DNA of 64,000 nt from Streptomyces coeruleorubidus (GTDB lineage: Bacteria; Actinomycetota; Actinomycetes; Streptomycetales; Streptomycetaceae): NCBI RefSeq assembly GCF_028885415.1, contig NZ_CP118527.1, positions 9,300,001 through 9,364,000 of the forward strand. Reading direction: 5' to 3'. Within the stretch, counting starts at the first letter, position 1. Each line of letters starts with the position of its first letter. The notes below the pieces were generated by a model that was given only the letters and a program-made list of their open reading frames with translations, had not been told where the DNA came from and searched no databases. Positions 8,276 to 17,101 of the stretch are shown here, piece after piece. A program made the position numbers and the translations under genes.

Positions 8276-8416
8276 ATGCTCAAGCGCGCACGCTGCGAAT
8301 CGTCGAGGAAGCATGGAAAAGCGGGGACGGCACGCTGCGGCTGGTCGTCTCTGGGAGCGGCCACCTGCGCCGCACTCAGCCTCGGTGGTGGCGCCTGGCT
8401 CGCGGGTCTGCTGTAG
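8276..8416 (+). CDS. Small hypothetical protein with hydrophobic tail
   Basis: A 46-codon frame starting at an ATG with a strong GGGGGAGG Shine-Dalgarno sequence 4-5 bp upstream. The N-terminal half is basic (KRARCESSRKHGK) and the C-terminal half is small and hydrophobic (ATCAALSLGGGAWLAGLL), like a single membrane segment or a signal peptide whose mature part is lost. Nothing else identifies it. It lies between a ligase remnant and an intact VOC gene and may itself be a remnant. Confidence 0.3.
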   Translation: MLKRARCESSRKHGKAGTARCGWSSLGAATCAALSLGGGAWLAGLL

Positions 8417-8544
8417 CGGTGCTGAGGCGCGATCCAGATTTTTTGGAGTTCGGCGGTCTGAGGGTGTCGAGAACGTGCCACCGGCTCCGTCCCAGGGACA
8501 TCAGCGGCCAACACCGGCCGCACGAGGAAGAAGGAGAAACCAGC

Positions 8545-8985
8545 ATGGCGATTCAGCGGATGGACAACGTCGGCATCGTCGTCGAGGACATGGATGCCGC
8601 CATCGCGTTCTTCGTGGAACTCGGTATGGAGCTGGAGGGCAGGGCGGAGGTCGAGGGCCTCGTCGCCGACCAGTGCACCGGACTCGACGGCGTCCGCTGT
8701 GACATCGCGATGGTCCGGACCCCGGACGGTCACAGCCGGCTCGAGCTGGCGAAGTACCGCAGTCCCGCGGTGATCAGTGCCGGGCCGCGCAACCGGCCGC
8801 ACAACATTCTGGGCACGCACCGCGTCATGTTCGCCGTGGACGACATCGAGGACACCGTTGCCCGCCTGCGCCCTCACGGCGCCGAACTCGTCGGCGAGAT
8901 CGCCCGGTTCGAGGACAGCTATCTGCTCTGCTACGTCCGTGGGCCGGAGGGCATCATCGTCGGACTGGCCGAGCAACTGCGCTGA
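8545..8985 (+). CDS. VOC superfamily (glyoxalase/bleomycin-resistance type) protein
   Basis: A 146-residue protein with two beta-alpha-beta-beta-beta halves typical of vicinal-oxygen-chelate proteins. Half one starts MDNVGIVVEDMDAAIAFFVE and ends RLELAKY. Half two starts HRVMFAVDDIEDTVARL and ends GIIVGLAEQL. The first-strand metal His of many VOC enzymes is Asn here (MDNVG), so an enzymatic role is uncertain and ligand binding (antibiotic sequestration) is possible. ATG 8545 has AAGGAG nicely spaced upstream. The next frame, a PPOX fragment, starts 18 bp after the stop and was probably in the same operon. Confidence 0.8.
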   Translation: MAIQRMDNVGIVVEDMDAAIAFFVELGMELEGRAEVEGLVADQCTGLDGVRCDIAMVRTPDGHSRLELAKYRSPAVISAGPRNRPHNILGTHRVMFAVDDIEDTVARLRPHGAELVGEIARFEDSYLLCYVRGPEGIIVGLAEQLR

Positions 8986-9002
8986 GAAGGAGGAACCGAA
9001 CC

Positions 9003-9212
9003 ATGCAGCCGAGCGAGATCATCGAGGTTCTGAACCGCCCGGTCAGCCAGGAGCTGCTGGCCCGTGACGTCACCCGCCTGGTCTACGTCGCCAAGGACGG
9101 AGCTTCGCGCAATGTACCGATCGCCTTCACCTGGAACGGGCTGCACATCGTCATGTGTACGGTGAAGCACGCGCCCGAACTCCCGTGGCCACCCTCGCGC
9201 ACAGGCTCCTGA
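9003..9212 (+). pseudogene. Truncated pyridoxamine-5'-phosphate-oxidase-like (PPOX) protein
   Basis: The 69-residue frame has the start of a flavin/F420-binding split barrel: LARDVTRLVYVAKDGASRNV then PIAFTWNGLHIVMCTVKHAP, as in actinobacterial PPOX-class proteins. Full-length relatives have about 130-150 residues; here the frame runs into unrelated sequence after APEL and stops. It has a GGAGGAAC ribosome-binding site and follows the VOC gene closely, so it was probably the second gene of a two-gene operon whose 3' part was deleted. Confidence 0.55.
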
Positions 9213-9350
9213 AACGACGGCAACCAGTAGGTGAGACACATCTGGGATTGATGCGTTGCGTAGGTGTCCGCTCGTCCGACCCGAGGTCATGGCCCTGTCC
9301 TCCCGAAGCTGCCGCGAAGTGACAAGTAGCTCTTTGTAATCAGAGTGACG

Positions 9351-9826
9351 CTAGGTCAGGGTGAGCGAGGTGGGGTCCGGGAACTTCGCCAGCCGGAGGG
9401 CGGCGAAGTCGGCGTGTGCCGCCTCGACGGCCCCGGGGTACGTCTCTCGTTTGGCGCGCTCAGCGAGCGCCCGGTAGACACTGGCCACCGAGGGATTCTG
9501 GCCCTTGCGCTTGCCGGTGGGGATGATCAGGCCGGGCTGGACCGGCTCGATGGACTCGCCGTTGGCCCGACGGCGGAGCACGGTGTGCAGCATCTCGTCG
9601 GTGATGACCGGCGGCCGGCCGTCGTGCTTGCCCTTGCGGACGGCGGTGTCGAGCCCTTCCAGCGTCGACTCGCGAATGTTCTCCCGCTCGGTCTCTGCCA
9701 TCGCCGAACAGCAGCTTCCCCGGCCCGGTGGGGTCGTAGATGCCGGGCAACGGACCGGCGAGCATCTCCAGGACCAGGCTGTGGCCGGTGTCGAGTTGGG
9801 AGTCGAGTTCCTGGCTCAGACGTCGT
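9351..9826 (-). pseudogene. Serine recombinase (resolvase/invertase) C-terminal remnant
   Basis: Two frames join near 9705. One reads LDTGHSLVLEMLAGPLPGI; the other reads MAETERENIRESTLEGLDTA followed by RRRANGESIEPVQPGLIIPT and GKRKGQNPSVASVYRALAE. This is the end of the catalytic domain, the long E helix and the C-terminal DNA-binding segment of a small serine recombinase. The N-terminal part with the active-site Ser is missing; the boundary at about 9827 is the end of the adjacent IS5 remnant, which appears to have inserted in the gene. The single frameshift further inactivates it. Confidence 0.65.
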
Positions 9827-9827
9827 C

Positions 9828-10629
9828 TCATTTGGCGAGTCGGCGGTAGCAGATCAGGCTGCAGGCGATAGCGGTGAAGGCCAGGAAGTGCTCGGCCTTG
9901 CGTTCGTAGCGGCGGTGTAGGCGGCGGCAGCCGCCCAGCCAGGACATCGGCGCTCGACGGTCCAACGGTGCCGGCCAAGCCGTGTGGATGACTCGATGCC
10001 TTTTCGGGCGATGCGGTGGCGGACACCCCTCTTGCGCAACCGTCGCCGCAGGTGGTGGTAGTCGTATCCCTTGTCCGCGTGGCGCTTGGCCAGCCGTCGC
10101 CTGCGTGGGCCGCGGCGGGAACGGATCGGTGGGATGCCCCGCACCAGCGGCTGAAGTGGCTGGCTGTCGTGGAGGTTCGCGCCGGAGATGCCAATGGAGA
10201 AGGGTAAACCGGTCCGCTCGGTGATCAAGTGGGTCTTCGAGCCCTTCTTGCCCTGGTCGACAGGATTCGGACCTGTCAGCTCCCCCCTTTCAGGGCCCGC
10301 ATGTACACCGAGTCGATCGCACACCGTGACCAGTCCAGGTTTCCGCGCGAGCCGAGTTCGTCGAGGATGAGGCGGTGCAGCTTCGCCCAGGCCCGGGCGG
10401 TACACCACTCGGTGAACCGGCGGTGCGCGGTCGGCCCCGACGGGCCGAAGACCGGCGGCAACTGCCGCCAGTGCAACCCGTCGTAGCCACAAAGATGATC
10501 GCCGCGAGGACCTCGCGGTCACCGTACCGCCGCCAGCCGCCGACCGCCGCCCTGCGGCCGTGTTGGAGCAGGTGGGACCACCCGCTGAAACCCCTCCCGC
10601 AATCCGTCCGGCACCATGCGCTCGACCAT
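9828..10629 (-). pseudogene. IS5-family transposase, multiply frameshifted
   Basis: Reading begins at 10629 (MVERMVPDGLREGFQRVVPP). It continues as FGPSGPTAHRRFTEW and the first catalytic Asp region IDSVYMRALKGG, then a programmed-type shift at an A/G run into GANLHDSQPLQPLVRG, KGYDYHHLRRRLRKRGV and RHRWTVER. A lost base after VER puts the end (MSWLGGCRRLHRRYERKAEH, then a stop at 9828) in yet another frame, and a further break lies near 10540. The element therefore cannot make full transposase without correction. It separates the serine-recombinase remnant from a second, opposite-strand IS5 remnant. Confidence 0.75.
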
Positions 10630-10673
10630 CACTCTCGGACCGGACGTCGAAGCGGGATGGCCGCTGGCGGGAC

Positions 10674-11024
10674 CATCGTGAGGTGATCGACGCGATCGCC
10701 TTCAAGTTCCAGACCGGTACCCAGTGGGTGCACCCTGCCGGAGAAGTACGGCAACTGGCGGGGCGTCTACAACCGGCTGCGGATGTGGGCCGTCGACGGC
10801 ACGTGGGAGTGGGTGTTCACCGCCCTGGTGGCTCAGGCCGACGCAGACGAGGACGTCAGCTGGGCCGTGTCGGTGCACTCCACGATCGTGCGGGCTCACC
10901 CGCATGCGCCGGGGCCCGCAAAAAGGGGGCCCCGGCCGACGCACCGGACGACCACGCCATCGGCCGGTCCCGCGGCGGACTGACCAGGAAGCCCATCTCG
11001 GAGCGCCCACCCGTCACGCAGTGA
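10674..11024 (+). pseudogene. Second IS5-family transposase remnant (opposite strand)
   Basis: The fragment encodes HREVIDAIAFKFQTGTQWVH, then with a frameshift LPEKYGNWRGVYNRLRMWAV, EDVSWAVSVHSTIVRAHPHA and GRSRGGLT, the N-terminal half and first-Asp region of an IS5 transposase. In active relatives the catalytic position is DST; here it reads HST, so the first catalytic Asp is lost. The C-terminal half is absent and the frame ends in unrelated sequence. It directly abuts the minus-strand IS5 remnant, indicating nested insertions. Confidence 0.65.
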
Positions 11025-11128
11025 CAGACCTGATGGCATGTCAATACCCGTTGTGACTGGGCACGTCCGGGCGTACATTCTGCAATCCGCAGGAGTAAAG
11101 CGAGCAGTCGGCAACGGGGGCCTTCCGC

Positions 11129-13831
11129 ATGACGTCGTTTCGCGGTGAATCCAACGAGCTCTTCCCCGACCCGGTCAACGCCCGGGCGGAGATCTTCGTC
11201 AGTGACTATCCGACCGCCATCACACCGGCCGACCCGGCTCGCCTGGACACCCGGCCGCCCCTGTTCGTCTTCCGCATCGCCACGGGTGGCCCGGCGGGCG
11301 AGGAGGGCACGAGGCGCGTCCTGCGGGCGCTGCGCAGGCCGCTGGACGACCGCGGTCCGCTCGTCCCGTACGCGCTCGTGCCCGCCGCCGAGGAGCCGGT
11401 GATGCTCACCGAGCAGGCGGGACAGTTGCTGGAGAACGGCACACCGCGGCACATGACACCCGACCGGTATCCGCACTTCGACGTCGTGCGGTCGCTCGTC
11501 ACCTACATCCGTGACCGTCCCCAGCAGTCGGTCGGCGGGTACGCCGAGGAACTGCGCCGGCACGCCTGCGACCGGCAGCAGGCGGAGCGGCGGGGTCTGC
11601 TCGGGCGCCTACCGAGGGCGGCCTCGACCGATGTGTCGCCCGACGGCGGCGACGTCAAGGGCTGGCTGCTGAAAGTCTTCTGGCTGTCGTTCACCTGCCA
11701 TCTGCCACGCTGGGTCTGGTCCCGCCGGATCTCCCGGAAGGTGATGCGGCGCTGGCTCGGCGGGATGCGGGAGGCAGGCGGGCGTCGCGACCTGTACCAG
11801 GTGATGGCCCACGTCGCCGCCACCCAGGCGCCGCGGTTGCGCACGGCGTCGGACGAGCGGCGCCAGGAGCAGGCCCTGCAGACGCTGGAAAAGCTCCTGC
11901 TGAGGGCTCTGCTGGAGGATCTGGCCACGCCGAGGACCGGCCGGTACCTGCCCAAACGGCGACGGCGCACGGCCCGGCCCGTGCTCCTCGTCGAGGTGCC
12001 GCCACCCGGTGCCGACGGCTCCCGCCGCGCCGAGCGGTTCCTGCGTGTCCTGCACGAGTTGCGTGACACCGCCCCTCGGCCCGGACCGCTCGTCGTCGCC
12101 GTCGGCAGACCGGACGACACGCTCATGGCCGAGCTCGGTGCCCGCGAGTCGAGCCTCTCCCACGCCGCCACCGCGCTCGGGTCGCAGGACGGCACCCCGG
12201 TGGCCTTCACCTTCGACGAGGCGTCCCTCACCGGGCCGGGGCTGCCCATCGCCCGGGTGGAGCCGCACCGTCGCTTCCGCACCAGCTGGCGCACCACCAC
12301 CACGCTCCTCGCCGGTACGGCCGTACTCGCCCTGATGGCGGGCGGCGTCGCCGTCGACCGGGTCCGCGACGGCGGCGACTGCGTCGGCGGTACCGCCTCC
12401 GTCGCCGCCCAGGCCCGCTCCCGCCCTGTTCCGCTGAACGCCGAAGGCTGGTACACGGGTGCGCTCAAGGCCATCGCCGATCAGAACCGGCGCGCCGAGG
12501 CCTACGCCGCGAAGGGCCGGGACGTGCGCACCGTCGTCGCCTTCGTCTCCAGCCCGCCGCGCAGCGAGGACGACATGCGCTTCGACGGGACGATCCCGGA
12601 ACTGCGCGGCATCGCGATGTGGCAGCAGCAGCTGAACCAGGACGCAGGCTCCGACGAGAACACGGTCCCGTTACGCGTGGACGTGCGGAACACCGGTGAG
12701 GCGTACCGCGACGCCGTGGCGGAGGCCCGGAAGCTGGTCGCCGAGGTGCGCGACGAGAAGAACGCCGAGGACCACCAGAAGATCGTCGGCGTCCTGGCGT
12801 ACGCACAGAGCCGCGCCGAGACGCGCGCGGCCCTCCAGGTGCTCGGCCAGGAGGGCATCCCCACCGTCGGCACGACGGCCACCGCCAACGAGATGCTGGC
12901 CGGGAACGCGACCAGGAGCTACTGGCCCTTCACCCCGGACAACGAGCGCGAGGCCCGTATCGAGGCGAACTTCGCCAGTAGCGCCAACATCGTGGCCCGG
13001 CGCGACGACAGCGACAGCTGTTCCCCCGCCCGGCGCGCCATCGTCATCCGGAGTTCCGCCGACCTCTACAGCCGCAGCCTCGCCGGCCGCTTCGTGTCGG
13101 CGTTCCCCGGCACCACGCGCGTCTTCGACTTCAACCAGGACGGCGACTTCGGCCCGCAGCCGCCGGACGGCGCCCCCACCCTGGCCAGCGCGAGCGTGCT
13201 AGCCGAGCAGTTGTGCAAGGCCCTCGCCGAAGAGCCGCAATCCGTCGTGTACTGGTCGGCCCGGGCCAAGGACTTCACCGCCTTCATCAGCGCGATGGAC
13301 AACCGCGGCACCTGCGTCGACCGCCCGGTCACCGTCCTCGGCGGCAACGAACTCACGAACGTGGCCCAGACCGGCGCCTACGCCGAGCAGAACTGGCTGC
13401 GCCTGTACTACTCGGCGCACCGGCTGCCGGACGGGTACGCGTCCCTGAGCGCCGAGACCCGGCAGTTCCTGTCACGGTACGACGCGTTCGTGCGGACCTA
13501 CGGGGCCGGGGCCGACCCCTGGCGGCAGGACGGCCATTCGGCGGTGTCGTACGACGCCCTCCATGTGCTGTCGGACGCGGTGAACCAGGCCCGGTCGCGC
13601 GACGAACGGATCGAGCGCCGCTCGGTGCTGATCACACTTGCCGGCGGCATCACCCCCTTCAACGGGGCCACCGGCTACATCGCCTACGCGCCGGACGTCA
13701 ACGCGCCCCCCGTGGACAAGACGCTGGTCATCCTGCGCCAGCTGGGTACCCATCCGCAGGCGGTACTGGTGTGTGGGGCGTTCGACATGGGCGAGTCGAG
13801 CCGGAAGCAGGGTCCGCCGTGCGTGTCATGA
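11129..13831 (+). CDS. Large membrane protein with extracellular solute-binding (PBP1-like) domain
   Basis: A 900-residue protein. Residues 1-385 are cytoplasmic, rich in Arg, with an alpha/beta segment RPVLLVEVPPPGADGSRR (about residues 284-301) that resembles the core of a degenerate nucleotide-binding or TIR-like fold; I see no Walker A. One membrane helix follows (about residues 390-411, TLLAGTAVLALMAGGVAV). Residues 430-890 look like a type-1 periplasmic-binding fold related to branched-chain amino-acid receptors (VVAFVSSPPR, GVLAYAQSR, GIPTVGTTATANEM, FPGTTRVFDFNQDG, VTVLGGNEL, GGITPFNGATGYIAY). The topology suggests a transmembrane ligand receptor or signalling protein, not a transport subunit. 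No permease or ATPase gene is adjacent. The start has only a G-rich upstream stretch. Confidence 0.7.
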   Translation: MTSFRGESNELFPDPVNARAEIFVSDYPTAITPADPARLDTRPPLFVFRIATGGPAGEEGTRRVLRALRRPLDDRGPLVPYALVPAAEEPVMLTEQAGQLLENGTPRHMTPDRYPHFDVVRSLVTYIRDRPQQSVGGYAEELRRHACDRQQAERRGLLGRLPRAASTDVSPDGGDVKGWLLKVFWLSFTCHLPRWVWSRRISRKVMRRWLGGMREAGGRRDLYQVMAHVAATQAPRLRTASDERRQEQALQTLEKLLLRALLEDLATPRTGRYLPKRRRRTARPVLLVEVPPPGADGSRRAERFLRVLHELRDTAPRPGPLVVAVGRPDDTLMAELGARESSLSHAATALGSQDGTPVAFTFDEASLTGPGLPIARVEPHRRFRTSWRTTTTLLAGTAVLALMAGGVAVDRVRDGGDCVGGTASVAAQARSRPVPLNAEGWYTGALKAIADQNRRAEAYAAKGRDVRTVVAFVSSPPRSEDDMRFDGTIPELRGIAMWQQQLNQDAGSDENTVPLRVDVRNTGEAYRDAVAEARKLVAEVRDEKNAEDHQKIVGVLAYAQSRAETRAALQVLGQEGIPTVGTTATANEMLAGNATRSYWPFTPDNEREARIEANFASSANIVARRDDSDSCSPARRAIVIRSSADLYSRSLAGRFVSAFPGTTRVFDFNQDGDFGPQPPDGAPTLASASVLAEQLCKALAEEPQSVVYWSARAKDFTAFISAMDNRGTCVDRPVTVLGGNELTNVAQTGAYAEQNWLRLYYSAHRLPDGYASLSAETRQFLSRYDAFVRTYGAGADPWRQDGHSAVSYDALHVLSDAVNQARSRDERIERRSVLITLAGGITPFNGATGYIAYAPDVNAPPVDKTLVILRQLGTHPQAVLVCGAFDMGESSRKQGPPCVS

Positions 13832-13869
13832 CCGGGGTGCTCGCGTGGCTCCGACACCGTTCGGCCTAG

Positions 13870-14256
13870 GTGCGCGGCCCGCGAGCGGTAGGCGGAGTCA
13901 CAGGGGGCGCGGCCCTCGCCCCGCTGGCTGACGTCTCCGAGACCGACGAGGCCTACGAGATCGAGGTCGATGTTCCCGGAGTCAAGCGCGACGACATCAA
14001 CATCGAGATGGCCGAACGGGAGCTGGTCATCAGCGGCGAGTTCAAGGAGCGCGAGCGTACCGGCGTCCTGCGCCGTGGCACCCGGCGCACCGGCCGGTTC
14101 GAGTACCGCACCGTCCTGCCCGGCGAGATCAATACCGAAGGTGTCGAGGCGACGCTGAGCGTCAAGGTGCCCAAGGCCGAAGCGGCCAAGCCCCGCCGCA
14201 TCGAAATCACAGCCGGAGTGCGACCCTCGGCTGGCGAGAGCGGTCCTGGAGCCTGA
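13870..14256 (+). pseudogene. Hsp20/alpha-crystallin small heat-shock protein, probably damaged
   Basis: The alpha-crystallin domain is obvious: ADVSETDEAYEIEVDVPGVK, DDINIEMAERELVISGEFK, GVLRRGTRRTGRFEYRTVLP and VPKAEAAKPRRIEI. Two things are wrong. The N-terminal arm that normally precedes the domain (20-40 residues) is almost absent, and the frame opens at a GTG with no ribosome-binding site directly after the preceding gene. The segment that should read L-S-DGVLT-V is shortened to TLSVKVP, a five-residue in-frame loss that removes a conserved beta-strand. It may be non-functional or an altered small chaperone. A strong terminator hairpin overlaps the stop. Confidence 0.6.
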
Positions 14257-14277
14257 GGAGAGTCAGGCTCCAGGACC
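14242..14277. terminator. Strong 15-bp stem terminator after Hsp20
   Basis: GGTCCTGGAGCCTGA (14242-14256) and its exact complement TCAGGCTCCAGGACC (14263-14277) enclose a GGAGAG loop. The left arm includes the hsp20 stop codon. It probably terminates the hsp20 transcript and, since it is symmetrical, also the opposite gene at 14415-15470. Confidence 0.65.
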
Positions 14278-14414
14278 TGCTCATCATGCCCGCGGAGCCT
14301 GGGTGAGGGTCACGCTCCAGCTGCCTGCTCAGGATGCCCCCGTGCGCGGCCCGGCCTGCCGGGCGAGGGCTGCCTGCATTCACCCGCCGACCGCAGCACG
14401 CTCACCCGCTTGGT

Positions 14415-15470
14415 TCACTGGGCGGCGCGTGCTTCAGCGGCGGAGATGACCTCCTGGCGCTGGCGGTGGCGCCGCTCGTACTCCAGGACCTGGCGGGCGA
14501 CGCCGGAGGGGACGTTCTGCAGCTGGGCGGTGATCTTGTCAGGGTTCATGGTGTCGTAACCTTCCCAGGGTTCGCTGCCGCGCAGCTGCTCGATGGCGTC
14601 CAGGACTCCGGGCCGGTTGGCGTGGGTGCGTTCGTATCCTTCGATGACCGTCAGGTCCGACTGGGACAGTGAGCGCAGCTGCCGCTTGACGTCGTCGACG
14701 CTGAGCTGGCTGAAGCGGGGGATCGGCAGTTCCTGTTCCCGGGTCACCGCTCCCTGGACCTCTTCGGCCATGCGGGTGGCGTCGGGCATCTCCCGCACGG
14801 CGCCCTCGGCCGCGCCCCTGGCTCGCCGGCCGCTGCTCTGGGCGACGTCTTGCACTCGGTCGGCCGCGGTCCGCACGGCGCGCGCGGCCGCGTCGGCCAG
14901 GCCGCCGCCGTTCTCCACGCGAAAGCCGTTGGCTGCGGCGGCCACGGCCCGTGCGCGATCGGCGACGCTGGCCTCAAGTCTTTCGAGCAGTTCCTGGTCC
15001 TGGCGGCGCAGCGCGGCGAGCAGGTCGGCGGTCGCCTGGTCACGGGCCTCTTCGGCGATGCTCTGGCCGGCCCGGCAGGCCGCCAGGGCTCGGGCGGTGA
15101 CCGCGTACTCGTCTTCGGCATTCCTCAGCAGCCGCCGCTCGTCGTTCGGCCACCGGCCGCGCAGCATCTCCGTCGCGAGCGTGGATCCGATGGCCAGCGG
15201 CAGCATGGCGGTGCGCACGGCGCTGCGTGAGATGGACCGCGCGATTTCCAGCGTGTCCCCGACAAGGCCGCTGCGGGGGCGCAGCTCGCGCACCTGATGC
15301 TCGATGCGCTGAATGCTGTTCTGGACGTCGTCCACCTGGCGCTCGAGCATCTGCCGGTAGGGGCCGGGCGGCGTGATCGTCACATCCGCCCTGAACCGGT
15401 CGATGACCGCCTCATGTGCCTCGCGGGCATCCTCCAACGCCGGTACGAGGGCGTCCGTCATCACTGTCAT
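14415..15470 (-). CDS. Coiled-coil stress-associated protein with C-terminal YER repeats
   Basis: A 351-residue, mostly helical, Arg/Glu/Ala-rich protein starting at ATG 15470. Residues 1-230 predict long helices with a short hydrophobic stretch (AVRTAMLPLAIGSTLATEML, about residues 85-104). The last 100 residues hold two copies of a helical repeat. Copy one is LSVDDVKRQLRSLSQSDLTV then YERTHANRPGVLDAIEQL; copy two is MNPDKITAQLQNVPSGV then YERRHRQRQEVI. I recall this L-x-hydrophobic-YExxHxxRxxVL module from actinobacterial stress and gas-vesicle-associated proteins, but the function is not established here. Proximity to hsp20 is consistent with a stress role. Confidence 0.65.
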   Translation of the reverse strand: MTVMTDALVPALEDAREAHEAVIDRFRADVTITPPGPYRQMLERQVDDVQNSIQRIEHQVRELRPRSGLVGDTLEIARSISRSAVRTAMLPLAIGSTLATEMLRGRWPNDERRLLRNAEDEYAVTARALAACRAGQSIAEEARDQATADLLAALRRQDQELLERLEASVADRARAVAAAANGFRVENGGGLADAAARAVRTAADRVQDVAQSSGRRARGAAEGAVREMPDATRMAEEVQGAVTREQELPIPRFSQLSVDDVKRQLRSLSQSDLTVIEGYERTHANRPGVLDAIEQLRGSEPWEGYDTMNPDKITAQLQNVPSGVARQVLEYERRHRQRQEVISAAEARAAQ

Positions 15471-15919
15471 GGGTGTGCTCCTGGGGGTCAGGCGGCCGGT
15501 CCGGCCCGCCGCGCATCTGGAAACGGCTGTCCGCCGACCATTCCCGCGGCCGGGCAACCGGGGTCCATCCTGTGGGACCTTGAGCAAGATTGCGCGGAGG
15601 CTGGGCCCGTTCGCGTCCGTACGTCTATGACCGGCTGGACGCCCCCCCCGGGACGCCTGTTGCCCTGTTGGGCCCAAGGCAACGGGCGGGGAAGAGAATA
15701 TGTTTCCCCTTTTTGAAGCGGCCCTGATCTCGTACGCGGACCGGGGGGCGTCGGTGTGTGTGGGCAGCGTGTGGGCTGAACGGGTGATGACGGCGGTTGT
15801 GCTGTGTCGAAATAGCCTCATCACGCGTTGTTCCGGGCGTGAATCCTCGCGTTGATGATGCTGTGCCCTGTGCGGCACCGCTCGGACTTACTGGTTCCCG
15901 GCCCGAGCGGGATGATCTG

Positions 15920-15954
<35 letters not shown>

Positions 15955-16264
15955 TGACGGCGGGTGGAGCCGGGCCGTGATGGTCGCTTACTCAGCGGTG
16001 CTTGTTGTGGCTGCTGTGGTGCTTGCCGTTGCGGGCCGACTCGCTTGAGAGATTCAGAGATGCCTGGTCGGGGCAGGCTGGATGGTTGGCGGGGAGCTGG
16101 GTTCGAGGCGGGTGTGTGCCTGCGTGATCAGCTGGCCGAGGTGATTGCCTCCCTTCGCCTGCGGACAGCGGTGATGCTGTCGCTGGCCCCCGGCTGTGTG
16201 AGTGGAGCCGGTGCCGCCAGGCCGGAGGGCGAGTCATCACCTGGCTCGCAGCCTGGCGGATGAG

Positions 16265-16350
16265 ATGACGCCTTGGCGCGCACGGGCTTGGTGCGAGCGG
16301 GGACGCGGCGTGATCGGCAGGCGGGTCAGGCTCGTCCGGGAAGGCCCGCC
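16265..16350. repeat. Conserved intergenic block, copy A
   Basis: Begins ATGACGCCTTGGCGCG and ends GGAAGGCCCGCC. It aligns over about 85 bp with 35660-35745, sharing long exact words (GGCGTGATCG, GGGTCAGGCT, GGAAGGCCCG). Neither copy lies in a recognisable gene, and both lie 130-450 bp upstream of a small Streptomyces-type gene. Confidence 0.5.
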
Positions 16351-16788
16351 AGGCCGTATGAGCGCCCCTTCTCCTGCGGTCGCGTCCCCGACGTCCTGAG
16401 AGGCTCCCCGGGCCCGCGCGCCACACACCGCTCGGCGCCCCGGGTCCTATCGCGTCATGACATTCCCGGGGGCCGTCGGTCACCGGCCGGTACAACCGCA
16501 CCAGGGGTGCGGCCCGAGCCGCGGCACGCCGGGGAGGCAGGCGTCGGACCGCCGACACGCTGCACGACGTGTCAGCAGTCCAACGGGGCAAAGCCCGGGC
16601 AACGCCACGGCCGCGTCAACATTCCACCCCGCAGGTCATCGGAGCTCCGGGAATTTCCGCCGGCCACCGCAGCCGACAGCCGGCGTGCCCCGCCAAGCCA
16701 CGGTCTCCAGATGCGGCAGACGCCGACGGCTGCCACCGTATGGGTGAAGGGGCTGGTCCACCCGAGCCACACCGGAAGGAAGCCAGCC

Positions 16789-17013
16789 ATGATCACGGCG
16801 CACCCTTCGCTCCTGCTAGAGCTGGTCGAACGATGCGAAACACTCAGGCACCGCCTGGCCGCCGACAACAGCACCGAGACCGCCCGCCAGCTTGAGGACG
16901 CGACCTACACACTGTGTGTGATCACCGGTACCCGCCAGCTGGACACAGCACTGTTTGTCGCCCGTCGACAACTGGCCGAGGCCATGAGACGAGAGCAGCC
17001 CCTCCGCCACTGA
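16789..17013 (+). CDS. DUF5133 family small protein
   Basis: A 74-residue protein with the Streptomyces DUF5133 pattern: ITAHPSLLLELVERCETLRH at the N-terminus, then DATYTLCVITGTRQLDTALF and VARRQLAEA. The conserved YTLCVxTGTR motif is at about residues 44-53. GGAAGGA precedes the ATG at good spacing. Function is unknown in the family; members are small, cytoplasmic and often near stress or regulatory genes. The gene is complete. Confidence 0.75.
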   Translation: MITAHPSLLLELVERCETLRHRLAADNSTETARQLEDATYTLCVITGTRQLDTALFVARRQLAEAMRREQPLRH

Positions 17014-17101
17014 CATACCGCACTGGCTGCGCCCCGAGGATGCGCGGCACGGTCCGGACAGCGGCGCCACAATCTCGTGGCAGGCGCCTCAGCCCGCCCC
17101 G

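Noticed and set aside
9351..9920. Plus-strand open frame opposite the recombinase remnant
   Set aside because: Antisense of recognisable serine-recombinase residues.
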